A stretch of DNA of 64,000 bases, taken from positions 2,790,001 to 2,854,000 of the forward strand of contig NC_089426.1 of the NCBI RefSeq assembly GCF_013426205.1, in the 5' to 3' direction. The position numbers and the translations under genes are program-made. Shown piece by piece: positions 1 through 10,969 of this stretch; position 1 is the first letter of the stretch; each line of letters begins with the position of its first letter. The notes under the pieces are model-generated. The model was given only the letters and a program-made list of their open reading frames with translations. It was not told the origin of the DNA and made no database searches. This DNA is from Metarhizium brunneum (Eukaryota; Ascomycota; Sordariomycetes; Hypocreales; Clavicipitaceae).

Positions 1-1128
1 ATAGCGTACGGGGTCTATGACCAGACACATGGCGTTGAATCAACGCCAGGAACTAGACGAGAAAATGCCAAAATCTGTAGAGACAGACCCAGAAGGTGGG
101 TGCCTTGTTTAAATCCTGACTGTGTTGCCATGCTTGACGCCCCGTCTCTCCGGATTCACCAGCATGTGGCTCCATCTTTCAAGGAACCCATGAATAAGAT
201 TGAATGTTCAAATCTCGTGACGCCCCGAACGGCTGGGGCCTCGGCCAGCAATAGGAGGGGTGGGTGGCCTCGGGGCGCCTGACCTGTCATATTTGAATGA
301 CAGCGGCATCGTATTCCGTACAGAAATTCAGCCACCAGAATTTGATGTCTCTACAGCTACACATTGTAACAAGGTCCAGGGGCAGGGGTGAGCTGGGGTA
401 CAGGAGTCAAGGGCCATGACTCGATTCAGGCGGGAAGAGGCCAAAGCCACGCGTGTGGCCTTGTCTAGGGCGGAGCTGATGATTGCTGTCCTCACTGTCC
501 ACAAGAGAACAGCAAAACATCACAGATAGTCAATACTGGCATCTGCATGGTTTGTCCCTGACACGAGCCGCAGACGGCCTGCTTCCACAAGAGCAGAAAC
601 ATCATCTGTTGTGTCTCAATACAATCTAATTTCGCCATCGTACGCAATGAAGCTCTGATTTTTTTTATTCCGGCTAAATTCGCTGCAGCTTCACACATGT
701 ATGATGTCCATACCCAAGATAGGCCATGTACAATACACGACACCAAAATCCAAAACAGCTTATCCAAAGCACACGCGGCTTTCATCAGAGGAGTAGCACG
801 TGTTTCTGTGCTACAAAGGTATCTATCTCCAAGTACAGGAACCAGACTCCTGGATCCAAAAAAACTAAAAAAAAAAAAACTCCGATGAAATGGGACTTGA
901 CGATCATAGAGCAAGCTCCCCGCTTTCTGTTTACCAGAAACAGACACTCTCCCCGGGATCATGCCAGAGAACGCATATTAGAATTTTGAGTCGAAGCAGG
1001 TCGTAAAAGTGGGAATAAACAGATAATAGTAGCTAATTACATCAACCATCAACCATAATGAAGAAGAATGAAGAATGATATTAAAATAGTGTCGGCGATT
1101 TCGTTTCGTATTATGGCGCTGCAACACC
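1..1128. other. No gene seen; likely 3' flank of the GPCR gene
   Basis: No reading frame here has protein-like composition. The longest (156 codons, minus strand, about 492-962) is built from homopolymer runs and cysteine/tryptophan-rich filler. The 100-200 bases next to the GPCR stop are AT-rich and probably hold its 3' untranslated region. Confidence 0.5.
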
Positions 1129-2635
1129 TCAGCAGTGACGGCTGCCATCAGCTGAATGAGCCCGAGCCTTGGCCAGCTCTGTCGTGCTGTCAGACGCAAA
1201 AGTCCTGGAGCTGCCGGGAGGGGACCTGAGCACGTTCCGGCTACGGGGGGGTGTTGCGGCATCCTTTTTGTCGCGACCGTTTCTCTCGTCAATTAACTCG
1301 GACACATGTGATCTTTTCTTCCACCGCAGATCCTCTAGGAGCTCTTGACACGCCGACCAGGACGTCACGGCGTAGATGACGGCGTTCCAGAACCCTTGGA
1401 GGGGAAGGACAAAGGCGCTCATGAACTCCAGAGTAACAGAGACATCCTTGTCATTCACAAAAGAATACACTCGGTTCGCGCTCGACGGGATCCACGTGAT
1501 GAGAATTGCTGTGAAGAAGAGAATAGAGCACTTGGTATATGACCAGGCGGCGTTGTTCAGCTCATGGTTGCGTCGACGACTAATGTTGGCTGGTCGTCGA
1601 GGAGCAAGTTGCACCGTAGATGTATGTTGCAGTGTCGTTCCTTGAATGGGCAGGGCATCTTCGTCATAGGCCTGGGCAGTGTTATTCAAGTCCGCTGAGA
1701 TGTGAACTGTGTACGCTCCGTTGGGACTCTTCGTGCTCGGCACAGAGTTGGAGTTTTGACGATTCATGCTGGCGAGCTGCATTCCCCTCTCTCCCGCTAC
1801 CTCGCTTGTGACGGTAATCTCCGTGGTCTTGACGGTGGAGATGGGGGCGTCGCCGTTGACTGAAAGAGGGTCAGGGTCGGACGAGTTAAAGCCTCGAAGC
1901 TGCTTGTGCTTTTCATAAATGGTACGCCCGGCTCGTATATAGATGAAAAATGTCATCAGAATCACAATCCTGGATGGCTTGTATTAACGAGAGTGAAGTT
2001 CAGCATGATTCGGGGCCATGACCACGTACCAGACAGGGCCATAAAAGGCTGCAATTCTAAGGAGATCCCAGTCGTAGGAGATCCAACACCACAGTGAAGC
2101 ATTTCCGTAAACACGTGCTCCATCGTGGTCTTTGATGAAAAGAAAGACAAAGGCGGGCACGAATGGGATGCCGTAGCAGCCAATTAAATAGGCCATTTCC
2201 ATGCGTCGAAGGCGTTCGGCATCAAATTTGAAGTAAAACGTGAGATAAACATTAATAGCCATAGCCAAAGTCCAAAAGGCATCTGCAGGCATAAATCTGT
2301 AGTTTTTGGGGGGGAACGTTAGTAACTCTTGATATAAATAGGGTCGTGATGCGGCTAGTCAGCAAATCGACAACGTACAGTTGAATCAGAAAGGCTTGAA
2401 ATTGGCACCCAAAAGAAGTGCCGTTTTCCAAGAAGGTTCGTGACATCAAAGTTCCGATATTAGTTAACATGTTGCCAAAGGAGGCATAAAACACCAGTCG
2501 GTTGATTGGCTTGTGAAAGGATCGTGAGTAGCAGAAAGTAACAATGGTGAAGAGACAGCCCAGAAGCGACAAGACTGAACAGGCTCTCTCAATGGCACTA
2601 ATGGCCCTGAGCTGACTCTCGTTCATACCAATCAT
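1129..2635 (-). CDS. cAMP-receptor-like G-protein-coupled receptor
   Basis: Seven-transmembrane receptor of the fungal cAMP-receptor-like class (Dicty_CAR type, related to Neurospora GPR-1/2/3), expected at the plasma membrane coupled to a heterotrimeric G protein. The model has three exons, 2635-2379, 2296-2030 and 1969-1129, giving 454 residues. Intron 1 (2297-2378) has a GTACGT donor, a TACTAAC branch site and a CAG acceptor. Intron 2 (1970-2029) has a GTACGT donor and a CAG acceptor. Hydrophobic helices lie near residues 18-38, 47-67, 80-105, 118-138, 165-187, 322-342 and 354-376. Loop 3 is long (about 130 residues), polar and Ser/Thr-rich, as in this class; a basic, Ser-rich tail follows helix 7. 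A second ATG three codons downstream (2626) could also be the start. The ligand cannot be inferred. The Git3 glucose-sensor class is less likely, because the region around helices 1-5 reads as CAR-type. Confidence 0.85.
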
Positions 2636-5600
2636 TGTCGGAGGCCGCTTGTGGCACGAAGCACTCGGTCGTTGACTGTGTTCTTGGAAACAGGGTCCAT
2701 ATAACACAAGGAGCCAACAGAATGGCAACGGAGTGCTTCCAACCGCCTTGGAAAAGAGGCCCAAGTGACGTCGTAGTTCTAGAGTAGAGAGGGTCGAGGG
2801 TCAATTCGCGGGTCCGTCGTTATACTCGAGAGCCGGGAAGGCTGGTTGTTTAATACTTGATGTGAGTCGTTAAAGGACATGAGATGAACCGGCAGTTGAG
2901 TGCAAGTGAAATCTGATAGTAATAAGAGTGAGGGGACCTGTAAAATTAGAGCCAGGCAAGATCATGGCCCCAGGTTCGGCATCTACTCTCAATCGTTGGA
3001 AGGGGGCAATCTTTTGTCGAATGAAGACCAGGTAAAACCAACCCAATGGGCTGGGATGAGACAAGAAGTGGAGAAATGGACGAAGACTGAGGACTCTATC
3101 TAGGATTCGTACAATCTTTTGCATGTCCTGCCCGATCTGCAAGAGATGGATATCTGTTTCGGCTAATCAGGCTTGCCGTTGATGGAGTTCGAGCAGCATC
3201 GAGCCACTCGTTTCCCAGACAAAGCCTTCAACCACACGTCTAGGGAAGACGATTGGTAATGACAACAAAAGAATGAAGGAGGGTTGTGTTCTGCCAATCT
3301 CGACGCGTGCGGCAGAGGAATGGATGAAACTGACTAGAATTTTCAAGCCGTGGGCAATGAATGGCACAGGTCAATATATGGAGCCAGTCCGGCAACATGA
3401 ACATTGGCTGTACTCGTTCAACTAAGAGACTGAATGCTTGGACCTTTTCTGCCCGAGAGAGACTGACAGGAGCCTCATCTCGGGGCGCTGGGGGGAGTCT
3501 GTGTCGTCCGTGTTCCGTACTCTGTGTACATCTGTTGTATGTTGTGGCGTCGTCCAGTAGCCGCCTCCTGTAGCCAGGCTGACAAGGATATCAAGGGCAA
3601 CAGGGGTGCATAGCATGGACGCAGGCACAGAGGTAGGTTGGTTTAGCAAGGGTCCATGCAGATGTGGTAAAAGGAACACGACCGTGTTGCATTATAAACC
3701 CGGCATATGGGACCGTGGGCGGCGGCAGATGGGTGTACGGCCAGAATGGATGTATGCAGTAGTAGTTTTGTGCTTGCTGAGTTGCACTGAGCGGAAAGCG
3801 GCTACAAGTCCGAGGTTGCCCGTGTTTCGTTGAACAACAGAGTCAAGTTTGTCTGAGTTGAGTCGACTTGAGTGTGAGGCATGTGGGGGGATGAAGACTT
3901 CCATGTCGGTCGGTGTTGGAGGACCGAACCTGCCAACGGGGGTGGATTCTCTCTAATGACGGCCTCGTTTGTCCGCTGGCCTTCGGGTAATGTAAGTACG
4001 GTCTTTTCATCCGGGCTTAGCGTTGCGCGAGCCTGTCAGGACCCTCCAAATAACAGGCAACGCCCTATCGCTCAGACTGTCAACAGGGGAACAGGATTTA
4101 CATTGTACGTACATATATATTGTCCATGTCCAGGCTTGGAACATGCAAAGCATCAGAGACAAGGTCGACGAATCAGAGCCGTAAGATTAGGGTTTAGCCA
4201 TGACGGGTGGAGACCTGCAAGTCTGTCCCTGGAGAAGTCTTGGCTGAACCCCCTCAACAAGAGTCAAGAGCGCCACCATCCTGGGGAAAGCTGGTCAACG
4301 GCATTCAACTGGTCTTTGCTTCATCTTTTTCTCTTTTGCTTTTGCCGGCCTTGGTTGCCTTCGTTGCCTGTTCTCTGCACTGACATCATTATGGAGCACG
4401 CTTCCGTCGTCTAGGCGGCACGCATGTGGATGCGAGTTGGAGCCATGAGAAGCAGACGGCAAACTTTGCGATTGTTTGCTTGCCGGGCCAAAAACGGCAA
4501 CTTGCAGGTGGAATTCTCCCGGCGACAGCATCCCACCTCGCGTCGTCGTTTGGCACTCAGTTGCTTCTTTGTCTCGATTTCGAGCTATCCCTGCGGCCGG
4601 AGCAGTTCGTTTCGGGTCCAGACGGATCCAGAGTTTGTGGTTCCGGTTGAGCAATCCAGTTTCGAGTACAGCACCAGGCCGCAACTGGAAAATGCGAACA
4701 TCTGGCTATGCTGGCATGGCTGCGAAACCTTCTGGTGCGAAGCATGACAGTCACTGTAGGCTGGTTGGTCAGGTAGACAGGTGCGGACGAATCGACCAGG
4801 GATGAGCAGAGCCGGACCAAGCTCGAGACAGTCCGAGTGCCCGAGTTACGATGCTGCCCTGGACGAGAATAGAACAACTGGGAGGCTCGGAGCCGGCGGC
4901 GAAGCTCCTGAGCTGTACAATGTACATACTACAGTACAATGTTTGTCCCATCCCGGTCTACTCCTCTTGATGGTGGAGTTTTGAGTTGTAAACTTTGTCA
5001 GGATGGTGTCAAGCGTTTGCCTTTTTCTTTTCCCATCACAGCCAGCACGGTTGAGTCGGCCCATCTCTTCTCCATCTCCCCACGTCTTCTGTGGGCATGT
5101 CTTACCTCAACTGGCCTCTTGTGGTCGGCGAAGAACAGGGTCTAATACGCTGGAGGAGACAAACGTTGGCAGGCAGGTGGGAAGAAAGGAGAGCGAGCAC
5201 TCTCGCAACATGATACGTCAAGTACTTTCCAGTTCATTGTCAGGCACAAGTTCGCCGCACAACACCGCCGGTTACCCACAGACGCCCTCTCAGAGAGATT
5301 GATTGTCAGTCGTCCAACTGACTGACAGGCCGAGTGTCCGTGCTTGGACATTCCATGTCCGTCCCATCAGCTAGTAGTAGTGGCCGTGCCCCAACCCTGG
5401 CCAGATTGCGCCTTCGCGCCATTCACGTTGCCACCAAGTCCCCTGCTTTTGCTGCAAGCATGTCCATTGTCCGTCCTCAAGTCGCGTCCATCAGTCAACC
5501 TGCGCGGGTTGGTTGATGGCGCGCGACGCACCGGACCTGTGGTCTCACAAAAATGACGAGTATCCACTTCTCGCAACGGCTTCTGCCCTTCCAAGTGGCG

Positions 5601-7163
5601 TAACTTGTCTTAGGTCCCGAACCTAGATGACACACAGGAGCCAGGGGAACAAAAAGGAAAACTGGTGAAGAATGCCAGGCACCGTGGCGTCGCCGTTTCA
5701 TGTGCTTCGTGTGGACAGGTCCACATCCAACCCCAACGGGGAAATCGCTCGATGTCAGCAATAATAGGACATCAATGATACTACTACTACTAGTACCGGA
5801 GTACTAGTACTAGCGTTCTTGCATCCAACTCTCCTCCTGGCCTTTTTCTTCCCTTCCTCTGTTCCCCGGCCCGGATCGTATCGATGCCTGCAATAGCGGC
5901 CGTCTTTATCGGAGATTGCTCAAGGAAGACGATCGAAGGGCACGAGAGAGCCCACCAAAATTATCGGAACCGCATACCCAGCCAAGGAGCCCCAAATAAA
6001 CGGGAAATATACCTCACTAGTGCTTGTGCTTGCCGGTACAGCCGTCTTGGCTCTTGGAAATGGTCAGAGTTGAGTCTTTCTGCTGCTGTGTCCGTGGCTC
6101 CACGGCTACAGACAATCCACCGTCTTCCGTTCCACAACGGGCACTTTTCCCCGTTTCGTACACACAGTTCTTTGCTCCATGTGCCAGCAAGCTAGTAAGG
6201 CTACTAGCCTCTGCCTAGTAATGATGATCATGATGAGGGCTTGCGTGGAACCGCGCCTGTGGCCCGAAGCACAACATGGCCAGAGGTTTGTCCGTTATTG
6301 TTATTGGGCTCCGCCCCTTGCCCTTGGTGAACTTGATGCCAAATTTGCCGGCTCAACACCAAGTCCAGAGTCTGGATGAAACTAATGCACCTAACCCTGT
6401 GGCTCCCATGTCCGTTCCTGCGGAGCCAGCCCATGAAGATATTCGTTGCGGAATCGTAATGATGGAAAAGAGCCATCAGCTTGACTTTAACGGAATCTGT
6501 GTCCCTGGATTACGGTGTGCACCGCAAGTACGTACAATAACCGCATAGCTATGTTAGGCTCAGAGCCGACGTGTTTCTCAAGTAAGGATCCATGCCGTCA
6601 TGGACTCATGGCTGAGCCATCAATGTATGTATTTCCAGTCTTGAGCTGTCATTAAGACCTTCCCAAGTGGGTATAAACCTTACCGCGTGGCTGCATTTGA
6701 ATCGCAGCAGCTATTGGTATTGCAACGATTCTCAGTTCCGCGGAAGGCTATCCCCCATACCGAGTGGCACGCACTGGTCTCCATCAGAGGTACGTACTTA
6801 AGTATGCGCGGTTAGCATTATTTGGAAAGCAACAGTGACTTGGTGTGCAGCCTTGTTGCCATGTTCATCCAGATTCATACATGTAAGCGTCGGGTTCGGC
6901 ACTTGTCTGGAGTCTGTACATGTAGGCAATAACAGGTAAATTTGTTGTGTCTCAATCCAAAAACCTAGAGTTGTTTCACATGAATTATTGAGTGCCATAT
7001 GAATCTCTTCTCACCCAGTCCATACGAGACAAGAGCTCAAAAAAAGACGCTGTCGGGTAGTGATTAGCTGGCAGTGGCAGCCTTGAACCAACAAAAATGC
7101 TACATCAAGTACTGTTATCGTGTCTCAGGTGCTCCTGGGATGTTTTTTAATGCCGCAGCTGTT
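2636..7163. other. 4.5-kb intergenic region, no supported gene
   Basis: This contains the GPCR promoter (right of 2635) and the 3' flank of the fucosidase gene (left of 7164). Frames of 60-177 codons occur on both strands, but none has consistent composition, splice partners or a recognisable motif. A short perfect hairpin lies at 5788-5809. Confidence 0.5.
5788..5809. repeat. Perfect 9-bp inverted repeat with 4-nt loop
   Basis: The left arm TACTAGTAC (5788-5796) and right arm GTACTAGTA (5801-5809) flank the loop CGGA. The arm is preceded by a short run of TAC triplets. It is intergenic, about 1.4 kb beyond the fucosidase stop codon, and its function is unknown. Confidence 0.7.
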
Positions 7164-9332
7164 CTAATTGTACTGAATCTTGAACGTCCAGATGTATCTA
7201 TCCCCAGAAAGAACATCATTTCCCAAAGTGAGCTTTAGAGAGCCGACCCCGTTCCACAACGCGGGGACAGTCTTGCCGTTCAGTCTTCCGCCTACGACAG
7301 TAACTTTATCGCCCGGCAAATATGGGACCGGGTCAGTGATGTCCAGGGTTTTAGATGGCTTTCCAATGTGATGAATGTAGAAAGCGTCCTTCGTGGTCGT
7401 ATAACGAAATGGATCAGACCCCGGCTTGACAGTCCAGAATCGTGTCCTGAAGATACTCTCTCCATGGGACTTGATCCATCTGCCGGCATCTCGCAGGTTG
7501 TTCTGCATGATTTGTGGAATGGATCCATTCCCTGTAGGTCCAATGTCAAGGAGAAAATTGCCGTTCTTACTCACCATATCAACCAGGGTGTGCACAATCT
7601 GTTCACCCGTGAGATAGGCGGAGTCTGGCGTTTGGGCATTGTAGCCGTATGAATGTGGATCCATGCCTCTACTGGCTTCCCATTTTCGTGTGACTGTCTC
7701 TCCGTTGGTCGCATATCTACAGAGAACAGAGGTTAGCAATACAGCCCATACAATGGCCCGTACAGGTGCAAAATCCAAAACTATCATTATTACATATACG
7801 TACTCCGGAGTGTCGAAGTCTCCAGGTATTCCGCAGCGGCTGTTAAAGGTCACCTGCCGTTTATTCTTGCGTGCCGAATTCAGCCATTCAGATGCAAATA
7901 TTGTCGCATTATTCCCTTTACTCGTGATGTCACACCACATGATATCGATACCATATTCGTCGGCCAACGTCCTCATCTGGGGGAGCTGAATGTCCTTGAC
8001 GAAGTCTTTGACCTCTACGTAACCGGTGTAGGGGATTTCTGCTTTTGTGTAAGGATTCGTTGGTGGGCCACCTGGCCAAGCACTGAATCCATACTTCTTA
8101 TATGCTGGGTTGAACCATTCGGGCATACTAAAATATGTGCCTTGAATCCAGTTAGTAAAGGAGTAATTCCACGCAATGATGGTACTTATTCTCTATACCT
8201 AGTCGGAGATGAGGCTGATACTTCTTGGCGGCGGCAAAAAGGTCCTTGATAATATCTCTTTTTGGGCCATAGTGGATGGATGATCGCTTGCTAATTGCAG
8301 TTGAGAAGTTGAACAAGGCAAACCCATCATGGTGCTCTATGAGGTCAGGTTAGATATAATAGGCTTTCAACGGCTAGGAGCCGTTCCAATACTAGGCATA
8401 CATACTCGTTGTCGGCACAAAATACTGAGCACCCGCATCGGAAAACAAATCTACCCATTCTTGAGGATCAAAGCCTCTGTCAGTGAAGTTGGCAAAAAAG
8501 TCGTCATAGTTGACATCCTTGCCATATGTCTTCAGGTGATACTGGTAAGTTTGGGTCTTGTCATTGGGATACTGCATTGATGACCAGTACCTATAGAAAC
8601 GTCAGTTGAAACCCCTTACTTATGAGTCTAAAGTACTTACCATTCTGCATAGTTTTCATTTTTACCCACGTTTCCATAGGCAGGCACAGAATAAGGCCCC
8701 CAATGTATAAAAATTCCATACTTCAGGTCATTGAACCAATCTGGAGCGAGATGAGGGTTGACACTGGACCTCGTTGCAGTATAGTCTATGAAGCCGCATG
8801 TTCCAGAGACGGGCTGCGTAGCTTGCTTGCCTCCCCTCTTGTTACCGTAATTGGCGACAATAATTCCAGTACATTGGGAGCCCGCCTTTGCTTTTGGCTT
8901 ATTCTTGATGCCAATTTGAACGATAGCAGCTTGTCTGGGGCCGAGGCGCTTGAGCGTTCCACGCACGACAGTGTCTACTGAGTCTGACAGGACTTCCACA
9001 ACCAAGTTGTCTGCCTCTGTCAAATAGTTTGTTGGGTCTGTGTTATTGATATAAACCTCTACAATCTGCACGAGGTCACTCCCATCGATCCATTTGGAGG
9101 TGATGTTCGGCTTGTTTATCTGCAGCCCAGTTGGAAATTCATGCGCATCTAAATTGACTTGGCGGGTCAGTGCTGTTTTCCGGGAATATGGACACTTTAA
9201 GCATCGATCTCACAACAATTGTATCGACGTACCAGCCCGGGCAGGGATGCTATTCTGCGAGACAGAGTTTACCAAGGCAGTCACACCTGGGAGACAGGTC
9301 AACAATTTGGCGAAGAGAGCGTTACGAGTCAT
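7164..9332 (-). CDS. Secreted GH29 alpha-L-fucosidase
   Basis: Predicted retaining exo-alpha-L-fucosidase of glycoside hydrolase family 29, releasing fucose from glycans outside the cell. The six-exon model (9332-9233, 9148-8641, 8590-8406, 8336-8199, 8140-7804, 7716-7164) gives 606 residues. All five introns (50-87 nt) have GT/AG borders, and several have a CTAAC branch site. The start gives a hydrophobic signal peptide (about residues 1-23). An N-terminal extension of roughly 140 residues precedes the catalytic barrel, which begins near residue 167 with the family pattern [20 protein letters not shown]. The family motif KHHDGF is at 265-270. The candidate nucleophile is D381 in IMWCD. A short beta-rich C-terminal domain follows. 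The gene stands alone, divergent from polymerase eta, with no other carbohydrate gene nearby. The intron at 7717-7803 is a multiple of three with no stop, so retention would keep the frame open. Confidence 0.9.
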
Positions 9333-10969
9333 GCTGGGATGATTGGTGTTCAGTCCATCGAGGTTATTGCTGATTTGAAGAGGGCTGTACAAGAGTTGGA
9401 TTGTAAGAAAAGAAAAATTATGTTGCAACGGACAAATTTATATTATTTACGGAAACCGCGAACTACTTTGTCGATATCTTCCGTCGGGTATTTGGTGGGC
9501 AGAGACTTGCAAGCCAACTTTCAGTTCCTTTCCCTTAAGCAGCCGCCTCGTAAGCTGCAGATATCCTAAGGAATACTTCATTCGGATCTAGATTTGGCCA
9601 TGAACACGGTGCTGAATTAAGTCGCCCAATCAATCACCTGGTAGAGAGACGAAGCTAGGGGGGGTCGAATGCTGATCTATGGTCCCAGAAGCCATCTCCA
9701 GAATACGACGTCACGACTCACGATATGATGCGGGGTGATCGGCGACTAACTAGGTGGTCGGGATTGTCTACTTTAGCCGACGGCGTCGAAAAGACATGTC
9801 CTTGGCAAAATGGTGATACCTCAGCTCCTTCTTTTTTCATGAAGACGGGATGAATAAATTATCGGGTCCTGTAACAACCCATATTATCATGGGACTTGTT
9901 CCGATCTCCTAACCTACACTTGATCACGTCGGTCAATACTCCAAATTCTCGCCACGGGAGAATATGTAGAGCCTGAGCTCATTATTCTGGTTTCAAACCA
10001 CTCTGATGGGATGCAAAGACATATTCATGTGTCAGCATTCATCAATGAAAGGAGTCGTAATGTCACACTCCGACCATCGTCCATTCGCGAATAAACTTGC
10101 AGTCCACGAATGTGTTGATCAGGGCATCCATTTATGCGAAGTCCTTGATGTTGCTGTGCCATGCGTTTCCCCGCCATCCAAATAAACAGTTGCGATATCC
10201 AAGTTTATCCTGCGGGTATTTTCAGCGTAGAGCAAGCTACGGTGTTGTTACATGGGCAAGGTCCCATGATTGGCATGGACATGCCCGAACACACGCCACG
10301 AACATTGGTCGCAACAGGCTCGGACACAATCAGCGGGATGCAACCCTTCAGGTAGATGATCCAAAGATACGTATGTATGTATTGCCAATGCGTTTACGGG
10401 TAATTGTAGCTTCACCCAGATTGCCCAACGGCGGAATGAAAGAAGAAAAGTTCGAGGCTTCGAGCATGGGCAATAAATAGCTAGCGAACATCTTGATGAG
10501 GACAAAGATCGAAACGAACAGCCTGATGCTTGTCTCTCAAAAGAAATATGGAGGACAGTCCACTTGGTCGTCATGTGAATTATTGACGGATGTGCAGAGC
10601 AATAGATCTATCCTACAAATGCCAAGTAAACTGCGATTCACCAGACCTGACGTGAAAGTGAAGTTGCGCCTGAAACATTGATCGCCACAGGGTTTCTAGA
10701 ATCGGGAGTGGGGGCCCGGCTACCGAGGTCGGTTAGTGCATCGTACCTTCCACAATGAACGAACATTGAGGGCTCGGGATAGCTTCACTCCTTGCACTAC
10801 GATTCTTACACCTCTTACAAAGCTGAAGGACCTAGCGGCGAAACACGCTGTCCAACATTCAACATCCATCAGGCCATCCTCCATCAAACACCGTGGCGGC
10901 TAGCCCGGGTTATGTTCCATGAACGCGTCCAAAAGGCCATGAAGACGCGCTTCAGTTCGTATTGGAGCC
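9333..10969. other. Divergent promoter region between fucosidase and polymerase eta
   Basis: This 1.6 kb must carry both promoters. AT-rich TATA-like sequence (ATTTATATTATTTAC, near 9434) lies about 100 bases upstream of the fucosidase start. No supportable gene is present. Upstream ATGs at 10912 and 10939 open a frame that runs out of phase across the polymerase eta start to a stop at 11109. Confidence 0.5.

Noticed and set aside
492..962. 156-codon minus-strand frame downstream of the GPCR
   Set aside because: It contains a poly-Phe run from an A-tract and otherwise random residues; more likely 3' flank.
608..6958. Shared 14-base word TGTTGTGTCTCAAT near 608 and 6943
   Set aside because: Several 14-base matches are expected by chance in 64 kb, and similarity does not extend into the flanks.
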